DNA of 64,000 nucleotides from Canibacter zhoujuaniae (GTDB lineage: Bacteria; Actinomycetota; Actinomycetes; Actinomycetales; Microbacteriaceae): positions 310,001-374,000 of the forward strand of contig NZ_JAAIJZ010000001.1 in the NCBI RefSeq assembly GCF_011752005.1, given 5' to 3'. Of this stretch, positions 1-9,349 are shown one piece after another (positions within the stretch are counted from its first letter, which is position 1; every line of letters starts with the position of its first letter). Both the position numbers and the translations under genes were made by a program. The notes under the pieces were generated by a model that worked only from the letters and a program-made list of their open reading frames with translations, made no database searches and was not told the origin of the DNA.

Positions 1-202
1 CGGTGTTATCTCTGATGAAGAGATTGCGAAAGCCCTGCAGCGCACATTCGATTTGCGGCCGGCTGCTCTGATTGATGAGCTAAAGCTGAAGCGCCCGATT
101 TATGCAAAGACAGCCGCATACGGTCACTTTGGCAGAGAACTGCCCGAGTTCACGTGGGAGCACACCCCCAAAATAGCTGCGTTAAAACAGGCTGCCGCGT
201 AA
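1..202 (+). CDS. metK: S-adenosylmethionine synthetase, C-terminal end (partial)
   Basis: This is the last 66 codons of a gene that begins before the window; the frame starts at base 2 and ends with TAA at 200-202. The visible tail contains RPIYAKTAAYGHFGRE followed by an ELPEFTWE-type end, which is the highly conserved C-terminus of MetK. The enzyme makes S-adenosylmethionine from methionine and ATP in the cytoplasm. Only nine bases separate its stop from the next gene, so the two may be co-transcribed. Identification rests on the tail only, but this tail is very distinctive. Confidence 0.93.
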   Translation, partial: GVISDEEIAKALQRTFDLRPAALIDELKLKRPIYAKTAAYGHFGRELPEFTWEHTPKIAALKQAAA

Positions 203-211
203 TCTGGAGTT

Positions 212-1135
212 ATGGAAACTATTGGGCGAGGTGCGGGGCGTTATGCGCCGAGTCCAAGCGGGCGCCTGCACATCGGTAATCTGAGCACGGCTCTTGTGGC
301 GTGGCTTGCTGCTCGCTCTACCGGCCGTAAATTTTTAGTGCGGATCGATAACCTCGATCGCGATAGAGATGCCGGCGCAGGGCCAGCACAGCTGTCGGAT
401 TTAAAACTGCTTGGGCTTGACTGGGATGAGCCTGCTGTGTGGCAGGCGGATCGATCCGCAAGCTATGCTGCAGCGGTTGAGAAGCTTACCGCAGCCGGAT
501 TAGTGTTTGAGTGTTTCTGCTCGCGTAAGGATATTCTGCAAGCACCCACCGCGCCGCATGCACCGCCGGGAGCGTATCCGGGCACCTGCCGCAACCTGAG
601 TGCAGCAGAGATCGCGAACAAGCAGGAGCAGTTTGGTGGGCGCAACCCGGCACTCCGTCTGCGCACACCAGCACCGGCCCAAGAGCGCTCGTTTACAGAC
701 GCGCTGCTCGGCAGAGTTACAGGCTCTGTTGATGATTTCGTATTGCGACGTGGTGACGGCACCTACGCCTATAATCTTGCAACCGTGGTTGATGATGCCG
801 CAGCGGGAGTGGATCAGGTGGTGCGGGGAGAGGATCTTGCGCTGAGCACTCCGAGACAGCTCGTGCTTTATGATCTGCTCGGTCTAAAAGCTCCTGAATA
901 TGCACACGTGCCGCTGGTTTTAAACAAACAGGGTCAGCGCTTAGCTAAACGTGATGGCGCTGTCACCCTGGCAGAGCTGCTTGAGTTGGGGATCAACCCT
1001 AGTGAGGTGCTCTCTAAAATGGCAGAATCTTTGGGGCTTAGTAAACCCGGTGAAGTGGTTAGTGCCACACAACTAATTTCACGCTTCGAGTATGCGAAAC
1101 TTCCGAAAAAGCCGTGGATCTTTGCGGGGTTATAA
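212..1135 (+). CDS. gluQ: Glutamyl-Q tRNA(Asp) synthetase
   Basis: A 307-residue class I synthetase core without the anticodon-binding domain of GltX, which is the size and build of GluQ (YadB). The family activates glutamate and attaches it to queuosine at position 34 of tRNA-Asp. Visible are the HIGH-type motif HIGN (residues 20-23), a KMSKS-like RLAKRDG near residue 240, and an intact zinc site C101-x-C103...Y122...C126 typical of GluQ. It is far too short for a full GltX. It sits behind metK; MetK's product AdoMet is used by QueA in queuosine synthesis, a suggestive but unproven link. The start ATG has GGAG only two bases upstream. It implies that the cell makes or salvages queuosine. Confidence 0.88.
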   Translation: METIGRGAGRYAPSPSGRLHIGNLSTALVAWLAARSTGRKFLVRIDNLDRDRDAGAGPAQLSDLKLLGLDWDEPAVWQADRSASYAAAVEKLTAAGLVFECFCSRKDILQAPTAPHAPPGAYPGTCRNLSAAEIANKQEQFGGRNPALRLRTPAPAQERSFTDALLGRVTGSVDDFVLRRGDGTYAYNLATVVDDAAAGVDQVVRGEDLALSTPRQLVLYDLLGLKAPEYAHVPLVLNKQGQRLAKRDGAVTLAELLELGINPSEVLSKMAESLGLSKPGEVVSATQLISRFEYAKLPKKPWIFAGL

Positions 1136-1145
1136 GCGAAAAGAA

Positions 1146-2375
1146 TCAGCTTTGATTCAGAGTTTGAATAGGTGCTGTTGCAACACCTAAGTGACGCTGC
1201 ACACGCTGCGCTAACAGCAGCGCCAATAACCCTAAAGCGGTAAACCCAATCGCTAAGAATGCGGGTGAGTTAAAGCCGAACCCGAGGCCGACCATGAGAC
1301 CGCCGCCGGCGGCACCGAGAGCGTTCGCTGCGTTGAATGCTGAATGCATCAGAGAGCTGCCGATCACCGGTGATTCAGGAGTTATATCCATCATCCATAC
1401 TGCAACCATCGGGCTGCAGGCGCCGCTAGAAAACGCCATCACGAAAACACCTGCGCCCAAGATGAGTGGATTGTGTGCGCCAAAAGCAACAATCGCGCAG
1501 CCGGTGAGGAAAGCAAGCAGTGCAATGCGCATCCAGAAGCGTTTATTGATATCGGCTAACCTGCCGCCGGTCAGGCTGCCGAGTGTTTGACCGAGGCCGA
1601 CCAATACGAGGGTTGCCGAAACTAAGTGCGCGTCAAGCTGCGCGACATCTGTTACCAGCGGTGAAATATATGAGTACACCGCAAAAAACCCGGCGGTGCC
1701 CAACATCGCTGCGATAAAAGCAAGCCACAAAAGCGGTTTTGTAAGCACCCGGAATTGCGATGTGAGCGGCGCATGTGCCGGAGTTTCCTGCGCTGGCACA
1801 GTAACGGCGATAGCAATCACCGCGAGCAGAAAAACACCGGCTATTACGCCGAGCGCGATGCGCCAGCCGAAGGTTTGGCCAACAAGAGTTAGCACCGGCA
1901 CCCCAGCGAGGGAGGCGAGCGGGAGCCCGAGCATGACGTAGCTGACGGCTCTGCCACGCTGGCCCGGCCCCATCATACGTGCTGCAACCAGCGGCGCAAG
2001 ACCGAAATAGGAGCCGTGCGGTAAACCGGCGATAAAACGCATAACGACAGCGAGCGCAAAGTTATTAGTGAGCACGGTAGCAAGTGTGGTGAGCACGAAG
2101 CTAGCCATAAAAATAAGCAGCACACGTTTTGGGTTAAAACGACCGGCCAGAATGGTGACAACCGGCGCTCCGATAATTACACCCATTGCGTATGCGCTAA
2201 TAAACCAGCTGGAATTACCGAGCGCGAGATCGCGATTTGTGATGTATTGCGTCTCTAAAAGATCACTCGCGATCTCAGGCAGGATGCCCATCGGCAGAAA
2301 TTCCGCAGCGCCTATACCAAAACTGCCTATCGCAAGCGCGATGATAGCGAGTAAAACTGTTTTCCTGTTATTCAA
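1146..2375 (-). CDS. MFS transporter, DHA1/AraJ-like
   Basis: A 409-residue integral membrane protein with about 12 hydrophobic segments, of the major facilitator superfamily. The loop between helices 2 and 3 carries a motif A-like GRFNPKR, and the N-terminal region (FGIGAAEFLPMGILPEIA) resembles AraJ/YdhP-type drug or sugar efflux proteins. It probably exports a small molecule by proton antiport; the substrate cannot be told from sequence. It starts at a TTG eight bases inside the end of the SGNH hydrolase gene, so the two are translationally coupled. Its 3' end faces gluQ across a 10-bp gap. Confidence 0.85.
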   Translation of the reverse strand: MNNRKTVLLAIIALAIGSFGIGAAEFLPMGILPEIASDLLETQYITNRDLALGNSSWFISAYAMGVIIGAPVVTILAGRFNPKRVLLIFMASFVLTTLATVLTNNFALAVVMRFIAGLPHGSYFGLAPLVAARMMGPGQRGRAVSYVMLGLPLASLAGVPVLTLVGQTFGWRIALGVIAGVFLLAVIAIAVTVPAQETPAHAPLTSQFRVLTKPLLWLAFIAAMLGTAGFFAVYSYISPLVTDVAQLDAHLVSATLVLVGLGQTLGSLTGGRLADINKRFWMRIALLAFLTGCAIVAFGAHNPLILGAGVFVMAFSSGACSPMVAVWMMDITPESPVIGSSLMHSAFNAANALGAAGGGLMVGLGFGFNSPAFLAIGFTALGLLALLLAQRVQRHLGVATAPIQTLNQS

Positions 2376-3243
2376 CTGGACCAGGCTCCGGTCGCTTTGG
2401 CTCCACGTTATCGCCTGAGGAAACTCGGCGAATACGACGGATCACCCACGGCAGCAAATACTCGCGCGCCCATACGGCGTCTTCTTTTCGCGCCTCCCGC
2501 CAGGTGCGCACGGGAGCGGGTTCGGGTTTGCGTGCTTCAAGCGAGTGGGGCACGTTAAGGCTGTCAAGGATGCAGATAGCTACGGCATGGTGACCGAGCG
2601 GGTTGAGGTGCAGACGGTCTTCTGCCCAGTAGCGCGAGTCGGTAAGTTCGGTGCGCGCCCACAGGTTCACTATTATTGCGTCGTAGCGTTCAGCGACGGT
2701 GCGCTGATGCATAGAATACAGTGCGGCACGACTGTAGATAGCTTTAAAAACGCCCTCACTGCTGTCAAATGCGCTAAACAGAACAACAGTCGCTCCGGCT
2801 TCGGTGAAACGTTTAACGATGCTCTCTTGCTTTGCGATTATTTCGATAATGTTTGCTTTCGGCCGCAAAACATCATTACCGCCGGCAGAAATGAAAACAA
2901 GATCAGGCTTTAAAGCAAGTGCTTTATCAACCTGTTCAGCGATGACCTGATCAATCACTTTGCCGCGCACTGCGAGGTTGGCGTATGCCAGATCAGGATT
3001 GTGCTTTGCGAGGACGGTTGCGACGCGATCTGCCCAGCCGCGCAAACCACCCGGGGCGGTGTCGTCAGGATCACCCACACCCTCGGCAAATGAATCTCCG
3101 ATAACCACCATACGGTTCCAGGGGAGACGCAGACCTTCGTTAACCGCAGCTTTTTCTCTGGCGCGCAAAGCTGCTGCGTCCAGTTCTTCCTGATTCGGGA
3201 TCCGCACCGAATCGGTCGCTGACTGTGTTTTATTATTCGACAA
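2368..3243 (-). CDS. SGNH/GDSL hydrolase family protein
   Basis: A 291-residue cytoplasmic-looking protein with the blocks of SGNH esterases: GDSFAEG with the nucleophile Ser51, a block II glycine (GLRGW), GGND at 121-124, and the D209-x-x-H212 pair in EDRLHLNPLGHH. All catalytic residues are present, so an active esterase or lipase is expected; the substrate is unknown. No signal peptide is seen, and residues 1-40 form a charged extension. The TTG start is chosen because GGGAGGA lies six bases upstream. It is coupled by an 8-bp overlap to the MFS gene downstream, suggesting a shared role, perhaps processing and exporting one compound. Confidence 0.83.
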   Translation of the reverse strand: MSNNKTQSATDSVRIPNQEELDAAALRAREKAAVNEGLRLPWNRMVVIGDSFAEGVGDPDDTAPGGLRGWADRVATVLAKHNPDLAYANLAVRGKVIDQVIAEQVDKALALKPDLVFISAGGNDVLRPKANIIEIIAKQESIVKRFTEAGATVVLFSAFDSSEGVFKAIYSRAALYSMHQRTVAERYDAIIVNLWARTELTDSRYWAEDRLHLNPLGHHAVAICILDSLNVPHSLEARKPEPAPVRTWREARKEDAVWAREYLLPWVIRRIRRVSSGDNVEPKRPEPGPVE

Positions 3244-3312
3244 AGCGTCCTCCCAAAAGCACTTAAGATCTGCTTGTGCAGTTTTATTGCTCCCCGATTA
3301 TTCTAGAGGGGT

Positions 3313-5118
3313 ATGTCTGATCCAATCGACCGCCTGCATCTGCCTGGAACCAGCGCCGCAGAGCACCTTTCACCCTCTTATCCGGAGCGTGCCGCTTGGG
3401 GTACGGCGGGAACTCTTAGAGCCTGGCAGGAAGAAGCAATCAGCAAGTATCTAGCTTCTGAACCGCGTGACTTCCTCGTATCGGCGACCCCCGGCGCCGG
3501 TAAAACTACTTTTGCGCTGCGGCTGGCTGCGATCCTACGTGCGAAAAATACAGTTAATCAGGTTATCGTGGTTGCCCCCACAGAGCATCTAAAAGTGCAG
3601 TGGGCTGATGCGGCTGCCCGGGCCGGCATTAAACTAAACCCGCACTACTCCAATGGTGATGGCTTAAATTACGGAAGCGGCTATCACGGCATTGTTGTGA
3701 CCTACGCGCAGGTTGCAATGAAGCCAATCCAGCATCAGATCATCTGTGAAGCCGCCGAGACTCTTGTCATTATGGATGAGGTGCATCACGGCGGTGATTC
3801 CCTGAGCTGGGGGGAGGGCATCATAACCGCCTACGCCGCAGCAAAACGGCGACTGGCGCTGACGGGCACTCCGTTTAGATCCGATGACGCACAAATACCG
3901 TTCCTGCGTTATGCGCGCATGCCCGACGGCACAAAAGTATCTGACACAGATTATGACTACGGCTACGGCCGAGCTCTGAACGACGGGGTTGTGCGCCCGG
4001 TAATTTTCATGATCTACGCCGGAAAAATGAAGTGGCAGTCAAGCGCTGGCGAGGTGATGGAAGCACGGTTAGGTGAGGGGAACCCTAAAGACATTACAAA
4101 ACAGGCCTGGCGCACCGCACTAGATCCATACGGGGATTGGATGTTAAGCGTGCTTCGAGCAGCCGATAAGCGTCTTTCCGAAGTGCGACACCATGTTGAA
4201 GACGCCGGGGGGCTTGTAATAGCTGCGGATCACGCAACCGCAAAAGCATACGCCAAACTGTTGGCGGAGATAACCGGGGAAAAGCCGGCGCTAATTCTGT
4301 CTGACGACGCGGGAGCATCGCAGCGGATCGCAGATTTTGCAAAAGCCAACACACGGTGGATGGTCGCAGTGCGGATGGTGTCAGAGGGGGTGGATGTGCC
4401 GCGGCTAGCGGTCGGTGTCTATGCAACAAATTCTGCTACGCCACTGTTTTTTGCGCAGGCAATTGGGCGTTTTGTGCGCAGTCGGCGCCGGGGTGAAGTG
4501 GCAACTGTGTTTTTGCCAAACGTGCCAGATTTAATGCTGCTTGCAAGTCAATTAGAAAAAGAACGCAATCATGTGCTTGATCTAGCCAAAGGGGCTGAGG
4601 AGCTGCTTGATGCGGAACAGGTTTTGATAGATGAAGCCAACCGTGAAGAGCAGGCCAGCGCAGCGCTAACAGGCGAGTTTGTGTATAAAGCCTTAGGATC
4701 AGACGCGAACTTTGATATGGCGGTCTTTGACGGTCAAGAGTTCGGCGGGTATGCGACAGTCGGCAGTGAGGAAGAGCTGGACTTCCTCGGCCTGCCAGGT
4801 ATTTTGGAGCCGACTGAGGTGCGCGCGCTATTGCTGCAACGACAGGCGAGACAAGCGCGCCGATCCGCAAGTAAACAGGGAATTAGCGAATTTGCGCCGG
4901 AGCGAGCTGAAGCCCCGGAGGCAATTCACAGAACAATTACTGAGCAGCGGAAACTTTTGCACCAGTTAGTCGGGTTGTATGCGCGCAGAACCGGTGATCC
5001 GCACGGCGCAGTGCACGCCTGGCTCAGGCGGGTGTGCGGTGGCCCGCAGGTGTCTAAAGCCTCTGTGTCACAGCTGCAGGATCGTATAAATATGCTGCGC
5101 CAGCGTTTAGAGGGGTAA
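3313..5118 (+). CDS. SF2 DEAD/DEAH-box helicase (SSL2/XPB-like)
   Basis: A 601-residue superfamily 2 helicase. Walker A is ATPGAGKTT (about 58-66), motif II is DEVHH (155-159), motif III reads LTGTPFRSD, and motif VI is QAIGRFVRSRRRGE near residues 385-398, so both RecA-like domains are complete. The C-terminal 170 residues are charged and partly helical with no domain I recognise. Such stand-alone SSL2-like helicases are common in Actinobacteria and are thought to act on DNA repair or RNA; no precise role is assigned. It starts with ATG just after AGAGGGG, and a TATTCT lies eight bases before the ATG, so a leaderless transcript is also possible. The next gene, ligA, follows closely. Confidence 0.85.
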   Translation: MSDPIDRLHLPGTSAAEHLSPSYPERAAWGTAGTLRAWQEEAISKYLASEPRDFLVSATPGAGKTTFALRLAAILRAKNTVNQVIVVAPTEHLKVQWADAAARAGIKLNPHYSNGDGLNYGSGYHGIVVTYAQVAMKPIQHQIICEAAETLVIMDEVHHGGDSLSWGEGIITAYAAAKRRLALTGTPFRSDDAQIPFLRYARMPDGTKVSDTDYDYGYGRALNDGVVRPVIFMIYAGKMKWQSSAGEVMEARLGEGNPKDITKQAWRTALDPYGDWMLSVLRAADKRLSEVRHHVEDAGGLVIAADHATAKAYAKLLAEITGEKPALILSDDAGASQRIADFAKANTRWMVAVRMVSEGVDVPRLAVGVYATNSATPLFFAQAIGRFVRSRRRGEVATVFLPNVPDLMLLASQLEKERNHVLDLAKGAEELLDAEQVLIDEANREEQASAALTGEFVYKALGSDANFDMAVFDGQEFGGYATVGSEEELDFLGLPGILEPTEVRALLLQRQARQARRSASKQGISEFAPERAEAPEAIHRTITEQRKLLHQLVGLYARRTGDPHGAVHAWLRRVCGGPQVSKASVSQLQDRINMLRQRLEG

Positions 5119-5125
5119 TCCCGGG

Positions 5126-5131
5126 TAGGAT
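5126..5131 (+). promoter_or_regulatory. -10 box of leaderless ligA transcript
   Basis: TAGGAT lies six bases before the GTG of ligA. This TANNNT-to-start spacing recurs in the window and fits a transcript that begins at or next to the start codon. No clear -35 was found. Confidence 0.45.
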
Positions 5132-5137
5132 TTTGAT

Positions 5138-7474
5138 GTGGTCGAAAATCAGGAGTTTGCAGCGGCAAAAGCGCGTGTTGAGGAGCTAACAAAACTGCTT
5201 GATGCGGCACGCAAGGCATACTACGCGGACGGCTCATCGCAGTTGTCTGACGCAGAATATGATGCACAGCTTGCCCAATTACGCGACCTTGAAAACACAT
5301 GGCCTGTGTTGAAAAGTCAGGACAGCCCGACAGAAACAGTTGGTGCGAGCCCCGCAGGCAGCGGCTTCGCAACACACAAACACGCTGAACGCATGTACAG
5401 CCTCGACAATGTTTTTAGCATCGCAGAGTTTGAAAACTGGGCGCAAAAAACGAGTGCTGCCGCTGGGGAGCCGATTGCCTGGTTGAGCGAATTAAAAATT
5501 GACGGTCTCGCTATCAGCCTCACCTACCGAAACGGGGTCTTTGAAACAGCAGCATCTCGCGGAGACGGCACCGTTGGCGAAGACATTACCGAGAATGCGC
5601 GATACATTTCTGCGATCCCGCAAAAACTTACCGGTGACAGTATCCCGGATTTTTTTGAAGTGCGTGGCGAGGTTTTCTTCACCACAGCAGATTTTAAGCA
5701 CATTAACGAAAGACAGGAAGAGCTGCAAAAGGCCTATGAAGAAGAGTGGCAGCTTAAGCGAAAGCCGGGAGCAAAAATCCCGAAGGCACCACGCTTTCCA
5801 CAGTTTGCTAATGCGCGCAACACCGCTGCCGGAACGCTGAGACAGTTAACGACTAACAAAAATGCAACAGAGCTTGCCCTAATGCGTGAGCGGCTTGCAT
5901 CGCTCAGCATCTACGTGCACGGCATTGGAGCGTGGGAGGGTGAGGTCACCGAGCAGAGTCAGGTATATGAGCTGCTGCACGCATGGGGCTTCCCGGTATC
6001 GCCGCACAACCGTGTTTTTGAAAGCATCGCTGAGGTGTCAGAGTTTATTATCCAGACCGGGGAAAATCGACACGCTATTGAGCATGAAATCGACGGTGTA
6101 GTCGTTAAAGTAAATGATTTTGCTGTGCAGCGCCGTCTGGGACAGACCAGCAGAGCGCCGCGCTGGGCGATTGCATACAAGTATCCGCCGGAAGAAGTGC
6201 ACACGAAACTGCTCGATATTCGAGTCGGTGTTGGGCGCACCGGTCGCGTCACCCCGTATGCTGTGTTAGACCCTGTCGAGGTGGCTGGCTCCAGAGTTTC
6301 GAGGGCAACACTGCACAATCAAGACGTGGTAAAAGCGAAAGATCTGCTGCTTGGAGACACCGTAGTGTTGCGGAAAGCCGGTGATGTGATCCCTGAAATT
6401 CTGGGGCCGGTCTATAGCTCTCGCACAGGGAACGAGCGTGAGTGGCAGATGCCGCAGCAGTGCCCAGAGTGTGACACCCCGCTGACGCAGATGAAAGCCG
6501 GTGATGTTGATCTACGGTGCCCGAACGACGAAACCTGCCCGGCGCAGTTGGCCGGTCGTATTGAGTACATCGGCAGCCGCAAAATTTTAGATATTGATGC
6601 GCTCGGTGAGGCAGCCGCTCAGGCGCTGACGCGGCCGCTCAACGGGAAACCTCCGCTCACCTCAGGAAAGCGCCTCTTTAGTTTGACCACGGCTGAGCTC
6701 TTACCGCTTGAGGTCGGTGTTGTAGACGCTGACACCGGTGCCCCGGTAGTGGATGAAGAAACCGGTGAGCAGCTAGTGCGCAGGCCGTTTGCGAGAATTG
6801 CCGGTAGCGGTGAAGAGCCCGAAATTAGCATCACTGCAGCAGGGACTACTTTCGTTCCTAACAAGACAGCCGAGAAATTAATAAAGGGGCTTGCAGCTGC
6901 AAAAACGCAGGAATTGTGGCGCTTATTGGCAGCGCTCGGAATCCGGCATGTTGGGCCGGTGACAGCGCGGCATATTAGCGACTATTTTGGTTCGTTTGCA
7001 GCGATTTTTTCGGCCACTGCTGCAGAACTGACAGCGGTGGATGGTGTCGCGGCTGAAACTGCGCAGACAATTATTAACTGGTGGGCGGTCGACTGGCATC
7101 GCGAGATAGTGACCGCTTGGGAGGCTGCCGGAGTGCAAACAGCAATCGCTGATCATCCGGGGCCTGGCACGCAGACGAAATTAACTGGTGTGCTGGCAGG
7201 GCTGACCGTTGTTGCAACTGGGACGCTGACCGGCTACACAAGAGATACCGCACAGGAGGCAATCATTGCAGCCGGCGGGAAGGCCGGCTCCAGTGTCTCA
7301 AAAAAGACCGACTTTGTTGCTGCCGGCCCTGGGGCGGGCTCGAAGCTTGCGAAAGCGGAGGAGCTTGGTATTCCCGTGCTTAACGCTGAACAGTTTCACA
7401 CTCTCGTAACAGAAGGTCCTGCGGCACTCCAGCTGACTGTCGAAGAACTCAGAGACAGCGACGTTAGACTTTAA
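5138..7474 (+). CDS. ligA: NAD-dependent DNA ligase
   Basis: A 778-residue LigA that seals nicks in replication and repair using NAD+. The adenylation site is Lys120 in SELKIDGLA. The order is an Ia domain, the adenylation domain, an OB fold, a Cys4 zinc finger (CPEC...CPNDETC), helix-hairpin-helix repeats and a C-terminal BRCT domain from about residue 690. It is about 100 residues longer than a typical LigA. The extra length comes mainly from an acidic insertion of about 50 residues after the zinc finger, in the first HhH region, and a short basic insertion in the adenylation domain. The GTG start is preferred because a TAGGAT -10 box lies six bases upstream. Confidence 0.96.
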   Translation: MVENQEFAAAKARVEELTKLLDAARKAYYADGSSQLSDAEYDAQLAQLRDLENTWPVLKSQDSPTETVGASPAGSGFATHKHAERMYSLDNVFSIAEFENWAQKTSAAAGEPIAWLSELKIDGLAISLTYRNGVFETAASRGDGTVGEDITENARYISAIPQKLTGDSIPDFFEVRGEVFFTTADFKHINERQEELQKAYEEEWQLKRKPGAKIPKAPRFPQFANARNTAAGTLRQLTTNKNATELALMRERLASLSIYVHGIGAWEGEVTEQSQVYELLHAWGFPVSPHNRVFESIAEVSEFIIQTGENRHAIEHEIDGVVVKVNDFAVQRRLGQTSRAPRWAIAYKYPPEEVHTKLLDIRVGVGRTGRVTPYAVLDPVEVAGSRVSRATLHNQDVVKAKDLLLGDTVVLRKAGDVIPEILGPVYSSRTGNEREWQMPQQCPECDTPLTQMKAGDVDLRCPNDETCPAQLAGRIEYIGSRKILDIDALGEAAAQALTRPLNGKPPLTSGKRLFSLTTAELLPLEVGVVDADTGAPVVDEETGEQLVRRPFARIAGSGEEPEISITAAGTTFVPNKTAEKLIKGLAAAKTQELWRLLAALGIRHVGPVTARHISDYFGSFAAIFSATAAELTAVDGVAAETAQTIINWWAVDWHREIVTAWEAAGVQTAIADHPGPGTQTKLTGVLAGLTVVATGTLTGYTRDTAQEAIIAAGGKAGSSVSKKTDFVAAGPGAGSKLAKAEELGIPVLNAEQFHTLVTEGPAALQLTVEELRDSDVRL

Positions 7475-7518
7475 GTGTTATTTTTCAGAATATAAATCTC
7501 AAATAGACAGTGAGAAAT

Positions 7519-7827
7519 ATGGCAAACGATCCGGGCATTACCCGCGAAACCGTAGAGCACCTTGCGAGCCTTTCGCGAATTACGCTCACCGATGATGAAA
7601 CCGAGATGTTCACCGCACAGCTTGGTCAGATCCTTGGCGCAATCGCCAAGGTTAGTGAGGTTGCTGGCGAGGATGTGCCAGCAACAAGCCACCCGGTACC
7701 ACTGGTAAATGTGATGCGGGAAGACGAAGTGCGTGACGTGCTAACCCAAGAGCAGGCGCTGAAAAACGCGCCAGAATCGGCCGAGGGCAAGTTCCAAGTA
7801 ACTGCGATTTTGGGGGAGGAACAGTAA
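7519..7827 (+). CDS. gatC: Asp-tRNA(Asn)/Glu-tRNA(Gln) amidotransferase subunit C
   Basis: The small subunit (102 residues) of GatCAB, which stabilises the GatA-GatB interface during conversion of mischarged Glu-tRNA(Gln) and Asp-tRNA(Asn). The N-terminal pattern TRETVEHLASLSRITLTDDE and the region VPATSHPVPLVNVMREDEV are typical of GatC. The ATG at 7519 is chosen; a GTG nine bases upstream is in frame, but residues before MANDP are not conserved in the family. Its TAA overlaps the gatA start by one base, so translation is coupled. The upstream gap from ligA is short and AT-rich (TATAAA near 7491) and may carry the operon promoter. Confidence 0.93.
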   Translation: MANDPGITRETVEHLASLSRITLTDDETEMFTAQLGQILGAIAKVSEVAGEDVPATSHPVPLVNVMREDEVRDVLTQEQALKNAPESAEGKFQVTAILGEEQ

Positions 7828-9347
7828 TGAGTTTAATAACCAACACCGCAGCTGAGCTTGCCGCAAAACTCGCAGCTAAAGAGGTTAGTGCCGTTGAGGT
7901 AACCCAGGCGCATTTGGATCAAATCACAGCAAGTGACGACACTTACAATGCGTTTCTTGCGCACAATGATTTAGCACTTCAGGTTGCTGCAGACATCGAC
8001 AAGCAGCGCCTTAGTGGTGAAAACGTGCCCGCGCTTGCCGGTGTGCCGCTCGCGGTTAAAGACGTGCTGGTCACAACAGATATGCCATCAACCTCAGGCT
8101 CGAAAATTCTTGAAGGCTATATGTCGCCATTTGATGCGACTGTGGTTGCCAAGTCACGCACTGCCGGGCTGGTGCCGCTTGGAAAGACCAATATGGATGA
8201 GTTTGCGATGGGTTCGGCCAACGAAAACTCAGCCTACGGCCCAGTAAAAAACCCTTGGAACATCGATAAAGTTCCGGGCGGCTCTGGTGGTGGCTCAGCC
8301 GCTGCTGTTGCCGCATTCCAGGCACCGCTCGCGCTCGGCAGTGACACAGGTGGATCAATTCGCCAGCCAGCCGCACTCACCGGAACTGTCGGCGTAAAAC
8401 CGACCTACGGTGCTGTGAGCCGGTACGGCGCAATCGCTATGGCCTCATCACTCGACCAGATTGGTCCGTGTGCTCGCACCGTTGCTGACGCCGCTCTTCT
8501 GCACGACGTAATCGCAGGTTACGACTGGCACGATTCAACCTCACTCAAGCACGACTGGCCGCTGATGGCTGACGCTGCTCGTGCCGGCGCAGACCCCACG
8601 AGCTTAAAGGGCGTGCGAATTGGCGTTGTGAAAGAACTGCTCAGCGACGCAACACAAGAGGGTGTGCGGCAGCAGTTTGAAGCATCTCTCGCACTCGCTG
8701 CAGCTGAGGGGGCAGAAATCATTGAGATTAGTGCGCCACACCTTGAATACGCTGTGGCGGCCTACTATCTGATCATGCCAGCTGAGGTCTCAAGCAATCT
8801 CGCTCGCTATGACTCAGTTCGTTTTGGTCTGCGTGTGACCCCTGAAAACGGTGGCACTGTCGAAGACGTTATGGGAGCAACCCGTGCTGCAGGTTTTGGC
8901 ACAGAGGTAAAGCGCCGCATTATTCTCGGCACCTACGCTCTGTCGGCTGGTTACTACGATGCCTACTACGGCTCAGCTCAAAAGGTGCGCACCCTTGTGC
9001 AGCGTGATTTTGAAGCGGCTTTTGAAAAGGTTGATGTGCTCGCCTCGCCAACCTCTAACACCACCGCTTGGAATCTTGGCGATCGCGTTTCAGATCCGAT
9101 GCTTAATTACCTTAACGATGCAACCACTATTCCAGCGAACCTTGCCGGCCTTGCGGGCATCAGCCTACCTGTTGGTCTCGCGGCGGAAGACGGTCTGCCG
9201 GTTGGCCTGCAGCTAATGGCGCCGCAATACGGCGATGATCGCCTGTACCGTGTGGGAGCTGCAATCGAATCGCTCATAACCGAACGTGATGGAAAGCCGT
9301 TTTGGCAGCACAATCCGGTGTTTGAGACCGCAAAGGCAGGTGCGTAA
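7827..9347 (+). CDS. gatA: Asp-tRNA(Asn)/Glu-tRNA(Gln) amidotransferase subunit A
   Basis: A 506-residue amidase-signature enzyme that releases ammonia from glutamine for transamidation. The catalytic triad is complete: Lys78 in PLAVKDV, the cis-Ser153 in GGSGGGSAAA, and the nucleophile Ser177 in GSDTGGSIRQ. Length is normal for GatA. It is the middle gene of gatCAB and overlaps gatC by one base; gatB begins two bases after its stop. The presence of GatCAB means that at least one of Gln-tRNA and Asn-tRNA is made by the indirect route. Confidence 0.97.
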   Translation: MSLITNTAAELAAKLAAKEVSAVEVTQAHLDQITASDDTYNAFLAHNDLALQVAADIDKQRLSGENVPALAGVPLAVKDVLVTTDMPSTSGSKILEGYMSPFDATVVAKSRTAGLVPLGKTNMDEFAMGSANENSAYGPVKNPWNIDKVPGGSGGGSAAAVAAFQAPLALGSDTGGSIRQPAALTGTVGVKPTYGAVSRYGAIAMASSLDQIGPCARTVADAALLHDVIAGYDWHDSTSLKHDWPLMADAARAGADPTSLKGVRIGVVKELLSDATQEGVRQQFEASLALAAAEGAEIIEISAPHLEYAVAAYYLIMPAEVSSNLARYDSVRFGLRVTPENGGTVEDVMGATRAAGFGTEVKRRIILGTYALSAGYYDAYYGSAQKVRTLVQRDFEAAFEKVDVLASPTSNTTAWNLGDRVSDPMLNYLNDATTIPANLAGLAGISLPVGLAAEDGLPVGLQLMAPQYGDDRLYRVGAAIESLITERDGKPFWQHNPVFETAKAGA

Positions 9348-9349
9348 CA

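Noticed and set aside
212..1135. Identification as full glutamyl-tRNA synthetase GltX
   Set aside because: At 307 residues it lacks the anticodon-binding domains and has the GluQ zinc motif C-x-C...Y...C.
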